Shown: in pieces, positions 17,751 to 27,385 of the stretch
Layout of the letters: each line of letters begins with the position of its first letter
How positions within the stretch are numbered: the first letter of the stretch is position 1
Assembly: GCF_005144415.1 (NCBI RefSeq)
Contig: NZ_SWJE01000007.1
Span: forward strand, 124,001 to 188,000
DNA: 64,000 nucleotides
Source of the DNA: Trinickia terrae
Lineage (GTDB): Bacteria; Pseudomonadota; Gammaproteobacteria; Burkholderiales; Burkholderiaceae
Direction: 5' to 3'
Made by a program: the position numbers and the translations under genes
Notes under the pieces: model-generated
What the model was told of the DNA's origin: nothing
Seen by the model: the letters and a program-made list of their open reading frames with translations, nothing else
Databases searched by the model: none

Positions 17751-20009
17751 TCAGCCCGGCTTGCCAGCAGGCTGCGCGCGTTGCTCGCGTTCGCGCCGGA
17801 TTGTCTGCAGTATTTTTTCGAGCAGCGCGATATCAAAAGGTTTTGACAGCACGCGCGCCTTGACATTCCTCGCCCGCTCGAGCTCCTCCGCGTAGCCGGT
17901 CACGAGGATCACCGGCACCGGCGCAGGCAGCGCCTCGATCGCCTCCGCAAGATCGATGCCGTTCATCGCGCCGGGCATGTGGATGTCCGAGATGACGAGA
18001 TCGAACGGCGCGGCGGGATGCTCGACGAGCCGCAGCGCGGCGTCGGCGTTGAACACGTAGTGGACCGTGTGGCCCATCATCTGCAGCAGCGCTTCGGTGC
18101 CGGCCGCGACTTCGTCGTTGTCCTCGACGAGCAGGATGTTCAAGCCGCCCGATACCGCCGGTTCTTCGCGGCGCGGCTCGGCGGCGGGCGCCGCGGCGGC
18201 CACGGCGTTGCTGCGCGGCAGGTAGAGACGCACCGAGGTGCCCGCGCCGATCGCGCTGTCGATCGTCGCGAGCCCGCCCGAGCGCTCGCAGAACGCGAAC
18301 ACCTGCGGCAGCCCGAGGCCCGTGCCCATTCCCTTCGGCTTGGTCGTGAAGAGCGGCTCGAAGGCGTGGGCGAGCACGTCGCGGCCCATGCCGGAGCCGG
18401 TGTCGTCGAGCGAGATCTGGACGAAGTCGCCCGTCAGCGGGAAGCCGTCGCCGTGGCGCAGGCTGACGTTGCCGGCGCGCACGGTGAAGCGCCCGCCGTT
18501 GGGCATGGCGTCGCGCGCGTTGACGGCGATGTTGATGAGCGCGAGCTCGAGCTCCGCCACGTCGACGTGGATCGGCCAGACGTCGGCGCGGACCTCGATC
18601 ACGAGCTCGACCTTCGCGCCGAGCGACGCCCGCAGCAGCTCGCGGCTCGCGTCCATCCAGCGCGCGAACTCGATCGTCTCGGAGCGCAACGGCTGCTTGC
18701 GCGCGACGCCGAGCAATTGCCGCGTGAGCGACTGGCCGCCCTTCAAGGCGCGCTCGATGGCGGACAACTCGCCTTCGGCGGGACGATTGCCGCGCCGCCG
18801 CGCGATCTGCACGTTGGCCGAGACGATCATCAGCAGATTGTTGAAATCGTGCGCGACGCTGCCGACGAGGTTGCCGAGCGCCTCCATCTTGCGCGACTGG
18901 CGGTAGGCGGATTCGATCGAGCGGCGCATCGACGCCTCCGCCTGCCAGCGCGCCCAAGCCTGCTCTTCGGCGGCAAGCCGCTTGAGCGACAGTCCGATCA
19001 TGAGCCACAGCACGATGGACGGCGTGAAGACCGACACCATGAGCACCGCCAGGTGGCGGTACCAGTCGGCCCGCAACGCGGCTTCGCGATACGCGCACGA
19101 CACGTACACGGGATACGAGCCGACGCGCCGGTAGGCGATGATCTCCGCGCCACCGTTTGCGCTCGCGCCGTCGTCGCGCGTGTGCAGCACGCCGTCGCGC
19201 CTGGCCGCGGCGAGCGCAGACGCCAGCTCGGGGCGCGGCGCCGGCTGCCGCTGGGCGGCCGGCAACAGCGGGAACGACGCGAGTACGGCGCCGTCCTCGC
19301 GCATCAGCGTCATCGTCACGGCCGAGGCCTCGCTGCCCAGCAGCTCCCGGTAGAACGCATCGAAATACGACTGGCGCAGCGCCACCGACACCAGCCCGCC
19401 GAACGAGCCGTCGGCATTGCGCCGTGCGATGCCGCTGTTGAACACGGTCTCGCCGGCGCCGACGCGGCCGATCATCACCTTGGACACGTGCTCGATCACC
19501 TTGCCGTCGCGGATGCCGGTGAAATCGTCGCGGTCGGCGATCGACGCATGCGGCGCGGGGTAGTAGCGGCTGTTGGCGAGCAGCATCCCGTCGGGGCCGA
19601 AGATCGACACCGACGCGACCTGCGGATAGCCGCCGCCGATCGTATTGAGCTTCTCGTGGATGGTGGCTTCCTGGGCGCGCACGGCGTCGTTGGAGAGGCC
19701 GCGCACGAAGTCGTCGATGCGCGCATCGAGCGTTTCGTTGAGGTCGAACACCTTGAGCGCGTGCTCCTCGCCGATGCGCACGGTGCGCAACGTGATATCG
19801 GTCGCCTCGGCGACGCGCGCCCGGAAGCTGGCATAGGCCGAGGCAGCCACGTAGACGCATGGCAGCACGATCGCGGCGATCAGGAGCGCGATCAGCGTGA
19901 TGCGCCGCACGGCGAAATCGGGCTCGGGGACGGCCGGATACGGCGATTCCTCTTGCCAGTTCGGAGCCGGCTGGCTCGCGTGCGGCTCGTCGGGCCGGTG
20001 AGGCGTCAT
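17751..20009 (-). CDS. Hybrid sensor histidine kinase with C-terminal receiver
   Basis: A 752-residue membrane kinase. A first membrane helix (about residues 37-58) and a second (about 325-345) flank a periplasmic Cache-type sensor domain (PDGMLLANSRYYPAP, then FTGIRDGKVIEHVSK). The kinase core has the H-box GSVAHDFNNLLMI (His about 387), the N-box NIAVNARDAMPNGG, and DTGSGMG and GLGLPQ glycine boxes. A receiver domain occupies about 625-740 with phospho-acceptor Asp in LVISDIHMPG (about 675). The frame is open to 20156, but the ATG at 20009 is the better start. No output regulator gene is adjacent; the CheY-CheC operon begins 535 bp away in the opposite direction. Confidence 0.9.
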   Translation of the reverse strand: MTPHRPDEPHASQPAPNWQEESPYPAVPEPDFAVRRITLIALLIAAIVLPCVYVAASAYASFRARVAEATDITLRTVRIGEEHALKVFDLNETLDARIDDFVRGLSNDAVRAQEATIHEKLNTIGGGYPQVASVSIFGPDGMLLANSRYYPAPHASIADRDDFTGIRDGKVIEHVSKVMIGRVGAGETVFNSGIARRNADGSFGGLVSVALRQSYFDAFYRELLGSEASAVTMTLMREDGAVLASFPLLPAAQRQPAPRPELASALAAARRDGVLHTRDDGASANGGAEIIAYRRVGSYPVYVSCAYREAALRADWYRHLAVLMVSVFTPSIVLWLMIGLSLKRLAAEEQAWARWQAEASMRRSIESAYRQSRKMEALGNLVGSVAHDFNNLLMIVSANVQIARRRGNRPAEGELSAIERALKGGQSLTRQLLGVARKQPLRSETIEFARWMDASRELLRASLGAKVELVIEVRADVWPIHVDVAELELALINIAVNARDAMPNGGRFTVRAGNVSLRHGDGFPLTGDFVQISLDDTGSGMGRDVLAHAFEPLFTTKPKGMGTGLGLPQVFAFCERSGGLATIDSAIGAGTSVRLYLPRSNAVAAAAPAAEPRREEPAVSGGLNILLVEDNDEVAAGTEALLQMMGHTVHYVFNADAALRLVEHPAAPFDLVISDIHMPGAMNGIDLAEAIEALPAPVPVILVTGYAEELERARNVKARVLSKPFDIALLEKILQTIRREREQRAQPAGKPG

Positions 20010-20543
20010 CGTCGGAATCGTATGAGCGATAAGGAGGCTGTGCGTGCCATCATAAACGAGTTGACCAGCCCGCCATGTCGGGATCGGCCGCCGGCCTGCG
20101 GCGTCCGGTGGCTCGGAAGGCGGCGGCTTTCCCGCATGCTGGCGGCGTGCCCCCAATCAGCGACAAATTCAAAAGCGCAAACGTACACAAAAGAATAGTT
20201 CACGCATTTCTCACACGTTTACATCTGATGTATTCCTCCAAAGTAAAAAATGGAAATTATTTTTGTTTGATCGCCGGAAATTTGGCGAGTTGCTTTTCGA
20301 GCGGTTTGCTCAGAAAATCGCGCATCATTTTGATGACATAGACGCCCGCCAAGTCCGGGCGCCAAGCGAAGCGCAAGCTTCGCGCATTGCGTACGCGATG
20401 CACGCCCATGCCTCCCGGCCGGCCAATCCGCTCTCTTGCCGCCAGTCGCGCCGTAGCCTGTCGATTTCCTTGCTTGCGCTAAAGAATCGACGCGGGCAGC
20501 CGTTAACGCGCCCTAGAAAACTCCGCTTATTTGTCACGCTGCC
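20010..20543. other. Intergenic between hybrid kinase and CheY operon
   Basis: About 530 bp without a credible gene, between divergent transcription units. The part 20160-20340 is markedly AT-richer than its surroundings and probably contains both promoters. I see no convincing operator or RNA structure. Confidence 0.5.
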
Positions 20544-20912
20544 ATGCCTTTGCCGATTGTGATTGCCGATGATTCCCTGCTTGCCCGCAAGGTGCTGACC
20601 AAAGCCTTGCCGGCCGATTGGGACGTCGAAATCGCGTATGCGACGAACGGACGCGAAGCACTCGCGCTGTACCGCGCCGGCAAGGCTTCGGTGATGTTTC
20701 TCGACCTGACGATGCCCGACATGACCGGCTACCAGGTGCTCGAAGCGCTCCAGCACGAGGACCTGAACACGTTCGTGATCGTCGTCTCGGCCGACATCCA
20801 GCCGCTCGCCCAGGAGCGCGTTCGCGCGCTCGGCGCCGCGGCGTTCGTCGCCAAGCCCGTGACCCCCGAGGCCCTGGTGCCCATCCTCAAGGAGTACGGG
20901 TTGTATGCCTGA
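20544..20912 (+). CDS. CheY-like single-domain response regulator
   Basis: A 122-residue receiver domain without an output domain. It has the acidic pair ADDS near the N-terminus, the phospho-acceptor Asp in VMFLDLTMPDMTG (about residue 53), the switch Ser/Thr in VVSAD and the conserved Lys in AKPVT. Phosphorylation would control a protein partner, most simply the CheC-like protein or the diguanylate cyclase encoded in the same operon. Its stop overlaps the start of the CheC gene by 8 bases. Because the nearby hybrid kinase is divergent, it may or may not be the phosphate donor. Confidence 0.9.
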   Translation: MPLPIVIADDSLLARKVLTKALPADWDVEIAYATNGREALALYRAGKASVMFLDLTMPDMTGYQVLEALQHEDLNTFVIVVSADIQPLAQERVRALGAAAFVAKPVTPEALVPILKEYGLYA

Positions 20913-21528
20913 GATCGTCTTCACCGAAGAACAGCGCGACGCGTTGCAGGAGATCGCGAACCTGGCGATGGGCCAGGCGGCGACGCGTCTTGCCCGGCTG
21001 CTCGATGCTTTCATCGAGCTGTCGGTGCCGGTTGTGCGCGTGGTCGAGGTGAGCGAGGCGGCGGCGGCGCTGCGTGAGATGACGGGCATCGACGAAAGCG
21101 TGACTGCCGTGCGCCAGGGCTTTCGCGCCGACATCAAGGGTGAGGGGCTCGTGATTTGCCGCAGCAGCGGCGTCGAGCACCTGTGCGCGTTCGTCGACGG
21201 TCCGTGTGCCGACCCCGCCGACGAAGCCGATTGCCAGCGCGAGCTGATGCTCGACGTCGCCAACGTGCTGACGGGCGCATGCGTGGCGAGCATTCTCGAA
21301 CAATTTGACCGCACGCCGGTTTTTTCCCCGCCAAGCATGCTTGGCGAAAAAATTTCGCTCGACGACGTGTTCCAGTCCGACGTGCTTGCCTGGAAGGTTG
21401 CGCTGCTGCTCGAGGTGAATTTCGCGCTGGAAGACCAGTCGTTCCGCGCGCACCTCGTGATGCTGATGGCCGAGGACTCGATTCGTCGCGTGAACGAGGC
21501 AATTGCCGCACTGCTTTCCAGCTTATGA
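20905..21528 (+). CDS. CheC-family phosphatase-like protein
   Basis: A 207-residue protein of the CheC/CheX/FliY fold. It has two copies of the phosphatase signature: LQEIANLAMGQAATRLARLL followed by LSVPVV (Glu and Asn about residues 13-16), and MLDVANVLTGACVASILEQF (Glu replaced by Asp). These proteins dephosphorylate CheY-type receivers, and the adjacent CheY-like gene is the natural substrate. It overlaps both neighbours (8 bases upstream, ATGA downstream), so all three proteins are made together. Confidence 0.87.
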   Translation: MPEIVFTEEQRDALQEIANLAMGQAATRLARLLDAFIELSVPVVRVVEVSEAAAALREMTGIDESVTAVRQGFRADIKGEGLVICRSSGVEHLCAFVDGPCADPADEADCQRELMLDVANVLTGACVASILEQFDRTPVFSPPSMLGEKISLDDVFQSDVLAWKVALLLEVNFALEDQSFRAHLVMLMAEDSIRRVNEAIAALLSSL

Positions 21529-22466
21529 ACGTCCCTACCGAGCCATCTCTGTCCGACCTCGTGATCGAGCGGGTCGGGTTCGGCATCTTCGTGGTCGACC
21601 GCGCTTTCAATGTCCTGATGTGGAACCGGTTCATGCAGGACCACAGCGGCCGGCCGCCTGCCGAGGTGGTCGGCAAGCCGATCTTCGAGAGCTTCCCGGA
21701 GTTGCCGCGCGGATGGCTCACGCGCAAGCTCGAAAGCGTTTTCCAGCTCGGCAGCTTCGCGTTCAGCTCGTGGGAGCAGCGGCCGTACCTGTTCAAGTTC
21801 GAGCATGACCGGCCCATTACGGGCGGCGTCGATTTCATGCAGCAGGACTGCACCTTCATGCCGCTCATGCGCGGCCGCGAGGTGGTGGCCATCTGCGTGA
21901 CGATCTCCGACGTGACCCACGTCAGCGTGATGCAGCGCGAGCGCGAGGAGGCCGTCGCCAAGCTCAGGGAGTACGCAGACCGCGACGGCCTGACCGGCAT
22001 CTCGAACCGGCGTTTCTTCGAGGCGCGCCTACACGACGAATACGTGCGCTGGCAGCGCTACGGCGGCGATTTCTCGGTGCTGCTCTTCGATCTCGACCAC
22101 TTCAAGACGATCAACGACGAGTTTGGCCACACGATCGGCGACACGGTGCTGCGCGTGATGGCGCAGCGCGTCGGCGACGTGGTGCGCGCGCAGGACACGT
22201 TTGGCCGCTTCGGCGGCGAGGAGTTCGCACTGCTCTTGCCGTGCACGACGCTCGACGAAGCGATGATCGTCGCCGAGAAGATCCGCACGACGATCGGCGA
22301 TACGCCCGTGGACGCGGAGGGCGTAAGCGTGCCCGTGACGGCGAGTGTTGGCGGCGCCGCGGCTCGCGCGGGCATGAGCGCGTACGAAGTTCTCATCAAC
22401 GATGCGGATGCCGCGCTCTACAGCGCCAAGCGCCAGGGGCGCAACCGGTCGGTGGCATTCGTCTGA
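21525..22466 (+). CDS. Diguanylate cyclase with PAS domain
   Basis: A 313-residue enzyme that makes cyclic di-GMP from two GTP. An N-terminal PAS domain (about residues 10-125; VGFGIFVVDRAFNVLMWNRF) is joined by a short coiled coil to a GGDEF domain (about 145-310). The active-site motif is GGEEF in FGRFGGEEFALLLP, and the inhibitory RxxD site is present as RAQD five residues before it, so product feedback inhibition is expected. The ATG overlaps the CheC stop (ATGA). The operon suggests a phospho-relay controlling local cyclic di-GMP synthesis, perhaps for motility or surface sensing. Confidence 0.93.
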   Translation: MNVPTEPSLSDLVIERVGFGIFVVDRAFNVLMWNRFMQDHSGRPPAEVVGKPIFESFPELPRGWLTRKLESVFQLGSFAFSSWEQRPYLFKFEHDRPITGGVDFMQQDCTFMPLMRGREVVAICVTISDVTHVSVMQREREEAVAKLREYADRDGLTGISNRRFFEARLHDEYVRWQRYGGDFSVLLFDLDHFKTINDEFGHTIGDTVLRVMAQRVGDVVRAQDTFGRFGGEEFALLLPCTTLDEAMIVAEKIRTTIGDTPVDAEGVSVPVTASVGGAAARAGMSAYEVLINDADAALYSAKRQGRNRSVAFV

Positions 22467-22622
22467 TCAGCGCGTTTGCGGGTTGCATCGGAGCCTTCGG
22501 AGCGTGTTCGTTTGCGCAGATCGAGTCCGATCCCGCGCTGGCCCGATTTTTAGTCCTTGTCCGATATGCGTAGGCCGGGGGTCGCCGATAACTTGGCGGG
22601 ACCTTTGCTACAGGGGGTCCCC

Positions 22623-22955
22623 ATGAACCGCGACTATCTCTTTTACCTGAAGCCGCCGAAGGCCGGTCCTTACTCGCTCGACGATCTCGGCGACGCGCCC
22701 GCCCCGATCGGCTCCTGCGAAGACATCAAACAAAACCTCGCGTCGTTTTTCCCGGCGATTTCCTGGTGCGAATCGCGTCACGTGCCGGGCGCATGGTTCG
22801 GCACCGGCCCCTCCGAATTCCAGTTCACGAGCGAGCCCGACGGGCAGGTGCTCAGCTTCATGGCCTCGCAGATCGAAGCCCGGCAGGTCCGGCGGCTCGT
22901 GCGCGAACTCAACCTGATCGCGCTGGAAGTCCAGCACGATGTCGTTTTCGCGTGA
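22623..22955 (+). CDS. Hypothetical protein
   Basis: A 110-residue protein that I cannot assign to a named family. It is soluble and contains aromatic segments (NRDYLFYLKPPKAGPYSLDD, then FFPAISWCESRHVPGAWFGT) and a basic, helical C-terminus (SQIEARQVRRLVRELNLIAL). The ATG at 22623 follows a G-rich site (CAGGGGGTCCCC); an earlier in-frame ATG at 22557 is less likely. It stands alone between the cyclase gene and the hopanoid cluster. Confidence 0.65.
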   Translation: MNRDYLFYLKPPKAGPYSLDDLGDAPAPIGSCEDIKQNLASFFPAISWCESRHVPGAWFGTGPSEFQFTSEPDGQVLSFMASQIEARQVRRLVRELNLIALEVQHDVVFA

Positions 22956-23050
22956 CCGCCGAGCGCGCGTAAGCCCGGCCGGCCGGGCCGCATCAGCGGC
23001 TCCCCCCAAAGATTGTTATACTTTCGGCCGTTTCCGGCAGTCATGCCGGT

Positions 23051-23077
23051 GCGCCGCGCATCTTTTGCGCGCGGCGC
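23051..23077 (+). other. GC-rich hairpin upstream of hpnD
   Basis: GCGCCGCGC (23051-23059) pairs with GCGCGGCGC (23069-23077) around a loop containing TCTTTT. It lies about 100 bp before hpnD with no U-tract after it. It could be a leader structure or a weak terminator of the preceding gene. Confidence 0.35.
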
Positions 23078-23173
23078 CGAGCGGCACGCCGCCTGGATAG
23101 CTCAGGGCCCGCCATCAGCGTGAACAGGCCCTGGATCTCAATCGCCCAAGAGGGCGCCACAGCGGAGTTCGTC

Positions 23174-24022
23174 TTGGCCGTTTCCAATCTTGTCGCGGAC
23201 GATCCAGAAACCGACGCCGCTGCCGTCACATCGAGCAGCTCGTTTTATCTCGCGATGCGCATCCTGCCGGCCAAGCAGCGCGACGCGATGTTTCAGGTCT
23301 ACGCCTTTTGCCGCGCCGTCGACGACATCGCCGACAGCAACGCGCCGCGCGCCGAACGCAGCGCGGGCCTCGCACGCTGGCGCGCGGACATCGACGCGTG
23401 CTATGCCGGCACGCCGCGGCCTTCGCTCGCCACGCTGACGCGCCACATCCGCACCTTCAACCTGCAGCGCGAAGACTTCCACGCGATGATCGACGGCATG
23501 GCGATGGACGCCGCCGAAGACATCTGCGCGCCCGACGAAGCCACGCTCGATCTCTATTGCGACCGCGTCGCCAGTGCGGCGGGGCGTCTATCGGTGAGGA
23601 TATTCGGGATGCAGGAAGAGCCGGGCATCCGGCTCTCGCATCATCTGGGACGCGCGCTGCAGCTGACGAACATCCTGCGCGACATCGACGAGGACGCCGA
23701 CATCAACCGCTGCTACCTGCCGCGCGAATTGCTCGCGCGCGAGGGGATTGTCGCGTCGAACCCGGCCGCGATCGCCGATGACCCCTCGCTGCCGCGCGTC
23801 TGCGCGACGCTCGCCGAGCGCGCGCTCGACCACTTCGCCAAGGCCGACGCGATCATGGACGCGTCGCCGCGCCGCGCGGTGCGCGCGCCGCGCATCATGT
23901 CGGGCGTCTACCGGGTCTTGCTCGAACGCACTCTCGAACGCGGTTTCGACCTGCCGCGCACGCCGATCACGAAGCCGAAGGGGCGGCTGTTGTGGATCGT
24001 CGCGCGTTATGCCTTGTTCTGA
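23174..24022 (+). CDS. hpnD: Presqualene diphosphate synthase HpnD
   Basis: About 282 residues of the squalene/phytoene synthase family; it condenses two farnesyl diphosphates to presqualene diphosphate, the first committed step of hopanoid synthesis. Both Asp-rich motifs are visible: CRAVDDIADSNA (about residue 50) and LTNILRDIDEDADINRCYLP (about 165-185). The open frame starts at GTG 23120, but the TTG at 23174 (protein beginning AVSNLVADD) is preferred because GCGGAG lies 6 bases upstream and the preceding residues have no family similarity. It overlaps hpnE by one base (TGATG), starting a four-gene operon hpnD-hpnE-shc-hpnG. Confidence 0.92.
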   Translation: MAVSNLVADDPETDAAAVTSSSSFYLAMRILPAKQRDAMFQVYAFCRAVDDIADSNAPRAERSAGLARWRADIDACYAGTPRPSLATLTRHIRTFNLQREDFHAMIDGMAMDAAEDICAPDEATLDLYCDRVASAAGRLSVRIFGMQEEPGIRLSHHLGRALQLTNILRDIDEDADINRCYLPRELLAREGIVASNPAAIADDPSLPRVCATLAERALDHFAKADAIMDASPRRAVRAPRIMSGVYRVLLERTLERGFDLPRTPITKPKGRLLWIVARYALF

Positions 24023-25347
24023 TGGCGAGGCGGGTGCATGTGATCGGCGCGGGGCTCGCAGGCCTCGCGGCAGCGGTTCAATTGCAGCGCCGCGGCGCGC
24101 AAGTCGTGCTGTACGAAGCTGCCGGTCACGCGGGAGGGCGCTGCCGGTCGTATTACGACGACGCGCTCGGCACGACGATCGACAACGGCAATCACTTCGT
24201 GATGTCGGGCAACCAGGCGACGCTCGGCTACGCGCGCGCGATCGGCGCAGCCGACGAGCTGGCCGGGCCTGCGTCGCCCGAATTTTCGTTCGTGGATGTC
24301 GCGAGCGGACGCCGCTGGTCGGTGCGCTTCAGCCCGGGCCGCCTGCCGCTGTGGATCTTCGATGCCGCCGCACGCGTGCCCGGTACGCAGCCAGCCGACT
24401 ACCTCGCGCTCGCACCGCTTTTTTTCGCGAAGCCCGGCCGCACGATGGCGCAGACGATGCGCTGCGACGGCGTGCTGTGGGACCGGCTGCTGCGGCCGCT
24501 GTTCCTCGCGGCACTGAAGGTCGAGCCGCGCCAGGGCACGGCCGAGCTCGCGGCGGCGGTGGCGCGCGAGACGTTCGCTGCGGGCGGTCAGGCGTGCCGG
24601 CCGCTCGTCGCGAAGAACGGGCTTGGTAGCGCGTTCGTCGATCCGGCGCTGCGCATGCTTCAGCATGGCGGCGCGACGATCAGGCTCGGCGCGCGGCTGG
24701 AGAAGATCGGATTTGCCGGCCGTGCGGCAAAAGCGGCCGCGCATGGCGAGGCGAAAAGCGCCGTCGGAGGGTTTGTCGACCCGCGTGAGCGTGCCGCCGC
24801 GCTGACTTTTGCCGACGGCACGGACATCGCGCTCGAGCCCGGCGAATCCGTCGTGCTCGCGGTGCCGCCGGAGGCCGCGCAAACGCTCGTGCCGGGCATG
24901 CGGGCGCCCAATGTGTACAGCGCGGCCGTCAACGCGCATTTTGCGGTTGCGCCGCCGCACGGCATGCCGCCGCTCACGGGCCTCGTGAACGCGACGGCCG
25001 AGTGGCTCTACGCGTTCGACGCGCGCTTGTCGGCGACGGCGAGCGGCGCCGAGCGCCTGGTCGATATGCCGCGCGAAGCGCTGGCGAAGACGATCTGGGC
25101 CGAGGTCGCGCAAGCGGCCGGCCTCCCTGTCGATCCGATGCCGGCCTGGCAGATCGTGAGCGAAAATCGCGCGGCGTTCGCCGCGCTGCCGTCGCAGGAA
25201 ATGCTGCGGCCGGCGGCGAAGACGCGCTGGAATAATCTTGTGCTCGCGGGAGACTGGACGGCCACCGGCCTGCCTGCGACGATCGAAGGAGCGATCCGCT
25301 CGGGCCAGAAGGCCGCCGACACGCTCCTCAATCAACCGATGAACTGA
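24022..25347 (+). CDS. hpnE: Hydroxysqualene dehydroxylase HpnE
   Basis: A 441-residue FAD-dependent amine-oxidase-fold enzyme that reduces hydroxysqualene to squalene, acting after HpnD and HpnC. The Rossmann dinucleotide motif VIGAGLAGLAAAVQLQRRGA is at residues 7-26, followed by GGRCRSY and the C-terminal FAD motif LVLAGDWTATGLPATIEGAI. The start is the ATG at 24022, which overlaps the hpnD stop; an upstream in-frame start at 23992 is within hpnD and unlikely. Shc begins 10 bases downstream. Confidence 0.95.
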   Translation: MARRVHVIGAGLAGLAAAVQLQRRGAQVVLYEAAGHAGGRCRSYYDDALGTTIDNGNHFVMSGNQATLGYARAIGAADELAGPASPEFSFVDVASGRRWSVRFSPGRLPLWIFDAAARVPGTQPADYLALAPLFFAKPGRTMAQTMRCDGVLWDRLLRPLFLAALKVEPRQGTAELAAAVARETFAAGGQACRPLVAKNGLGSAFVDPALRMLQHGGATIRLGARLEKIGFAGRAAKAAAHGEAKSAVGGFVDPRERAAALTFADGTDIALEPGESVVLAVPPEAAQTLVPGMRAPNVYSAAVNAHFAVAPPHGMPPLTGLVNATAEWLYAFDARLSATASGAERLVDMPREALAKTIWAEVAQAAGLPVDPMPAWQIVSENRAAFAALPSQEMLRPAAKTRWNNLVLAGDWTATGLPATIEGAIRSGQKAADTLLNQPMN

Positions 25348-25357
25348 TGGACCGCCG

Positions 25358-27385
25358 ATGAACGACTTGACCGCCGATAACCTTGCCGACGCCGCCGTGA
25401 CCGAAGCCACGCCCTTCGCCGAGCCGCAAGCGGGCGCCGCCGCCCGCGCGCCGGCGAACCCCGCGCTCGATGCAGCCGTGACGCGCGCCGTCGACGCGCT
25501 GCTCGCCGCGCAGCGTCCCGACGGCCACTGGGTCTACGAACTCGAAGCCGACGCGACGATTCCCGCCGAGTACATCCTGCTCGTGCACTACCTCGGCGAG
25601 ACGCCGAACCTCGAGCTCGAGCAGAAGATCGCGCGCTATCTGCGCCGCATCCAGCTCGCCGACGGCGGCTGGCCGCTCTTCACCGACGGCAAGCTCGACG
25701 TCAGCGCCACCGTGAAGGCCTATTTCGCGCTGAAGATGGTCGGCGATCCGGAAGACGCCGAGCACATGCAGCGCGCGCGCCGCGCGATTCTCGCGCATGG
25801 CGGCGCGGAAGCCGCGAACGTGTTCACGCGCATCCTGCTCGCGCTGTTCGGCGTGATTCCGTGGCATGCGGTGCCGATGATGCCGGTCGAGATCATGCTG
25901 CTGCCGATGTGGTTCCCGTTCCACCTGTCGAAGGTGTCGTACTGGGCGCGCACGGTGATCGTGCCGCTGCTCGTCCTGAACGCAAAGCGGCCGAAGGCGA
26001 AGAATCCGCGCGGCGTGCGCATCGACGAGATCTTCAGGGGCGCGCCCGTTTCCACGGGCCTCTTGCCGCGCGCCGGGCATCAGAGCCAGGGCTGGTTCGT
26101 GTTTTTCCGCGGTGTCGACGCGATCCTGCGCACGGTTGACGGCCTCTTTCCGCGCATAACGCGCCAGAAGGCGATCGACGCCGCCGTCGCGTTCGTCGAC
26201 GAGCGCCTGAACGGCGAGGACGGGCTCGGCGCGATCTTCCCGGCGATGGCCAACTCCGTGATGATGTACGACGTGCTCGGCTATCCGCCCGATCATCCGA
26301 ATCGCGCGATTGCGCGCAAGTCGGTCGAGAAGCTGCTCGTGATCGGCGAGGAAGAGGCGTATTGCCAGCCGTGCCTGTCGCCGGTGTGGGACACCTCGCT
26401 CGCGGCGCACGCGCTGCTCGAGAGCGAAGAGCCGCGCGCCGAAGAGGCCGCGCTGCGCGGCCTGCAATGGCTGCGTCCGCTGCAGATCCTGGACGTGCGC
26501 GGCGACTGGATCTCGCGCCGGCCCAACGTGCGCCCGGGCGGCTGGGCGTTCCAGTATGCGAACCCGCACTATCCGGACGTCGACGATACGGCCGTGGTCG
26601 CGCTGGCGATGGACCGTGCCGCGACGCTCACCAAGTCGAACGTCGATCGCGAGGCGATTGCGCGGGCGCGCGAATGGGTCGTCGGCATGCAGAGCAGCGA
26701 CGGCGGCTGGGGCGCGTTCGAGCCGGAAAACACGCAGTACTACCTGAACAACATCCCGTTCTCGGATCACGGCGCGCTGCTCGATCCGCCGACGGCGGAC
26801 GTCTCGGGCCGCTGCCTCTCGATGCTCGCGCAGCTCGGCGAGATGCCGGCCAACAGCGAGCCGGCGCGCCGGGCGTACGACTACATCCTGAAGGAGCAGG
26901 AAGCCGACGGCAGCTGGTACGGCCGCTGGGGGATGAACTACATCTACGGCACCTGGACCGCGCTGTGCGCGCTGAACGCGGCCGGCATCTCGCACGAGGA
27001 CCCGCGCATCAAGCGCGCCACGCAATGGCTGATCTCGATCCAGAACGACGACGGCGGCTGGGGCGAGGACGGCACCAGCTACAAGCTCGACTATCGCGGC
27101 TACGAGCGCGCGGCGAGCACGTCGTCGCAGACGGCCTGGGCGCTGATCGGGCTGATGGCGGTGGGCGTCGTCGATCATCCGGCGATCGAGCGCGGCGTCG
27201 CCTACCTGACGAGCACGCAGCAAGCGCACGGGCTGTGGGACGAAACGCGCTTCACGGCGACGGGCTTTCCGCGCGTGTTCTATCTGCGCTACCACGGCTA
27301 TCGCAAGTTCTTCCCGCTGTGGGCGCTGGCCCGCTACCGCAACCTGAAGCGCGACGGGCTCAAGCGCGTGACGGTCGGGCTGTGA
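25358..27385 (+). CDS. shc: Squalene-hopene cyclase
   Basis: A 675-residue class II terpene cyclase converting squalene to hopene and hopanol at the inner membrane. The catalytic DxDD motif is DVDD at residues 407-410. Several QW motifs are visible (for example MQSSDGGWGAFEPENTQYY and IQNDDGGWGEDG), with the aromatic cavity segment PGGWAFQYANPHYPDVDD. The first 45 residues are an Ala-rich extension. It is the central enzyme of the operon; hpnG overlaps its stop (GTGA). Confidence 0.97.
   Translation: MNDLTADNLADAAVTEATPFAEPQAGAAARAPANPALDAAVTRAVDALLAAQRPDGHWVYELEADATIPAEYILLVHYLGETPNLELEQKIARYLRRIQLADGGWPLFTDGKLDVSATVKAYFALKMVGDPEDAEHMQRARRAILAHGGAEAANVFTRILLALFGVIPWHAVPMMPVEIMLLPMWFPFHLSKVSYWARTVIVPLLVLNAKRPKAKNPRGVRIDEIFRGAPVSTGLLPRAGHQSQGWFVFFRGVDAILRTVDGLFPRITRQKAIDAAVAFVDERLNGEDGLGAIFPAMANSVMMYDVLGYPPDHPNRAIARKSVEKLLVIGEEEAYCQPCLSPVWDTSLAAHALLESEEPRAEEAALRGLQWLRPLQILDVRGDWISRRPNVRPGGWAFQYANPHYPDVDDTAVVALAMDRAATLTKSNVDREAIARAREWVVGMQSSDGGWGAFEPENTQYYLNNIPFSDHGALLDPPTADVSGRCLSMLAQLGEMPANSEPARRAYDYILKEQEADGSWYGRWGMNYIYGTWTALCALNAAGISHEDPRIKRATQWLISIQNDDGGWGEDGTSYKLDYRGYERAASTSSQTAWALIGLMAVGVVDHPAIERGVAYLTSTQQAHGLWDETRFTATGFPRVFYLRYHGYRKFFPLWALARYRNLKRDGLKRVTVGL

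Noticed and set aside
17979-20198. Plus-strand 739-codon open frame
   Set aside because: Antisense shadow of the hybrid kinase; composition and lack of motifs argue against coding.
23091-23110. tRNA-like start GCCTGGATAGCTCAGGGCCC
   Set aside because: Only the acceptor/D-stem look-alike is present; no anticodon arm, T-arm or matching 3' acceptor follows within 80 bases.
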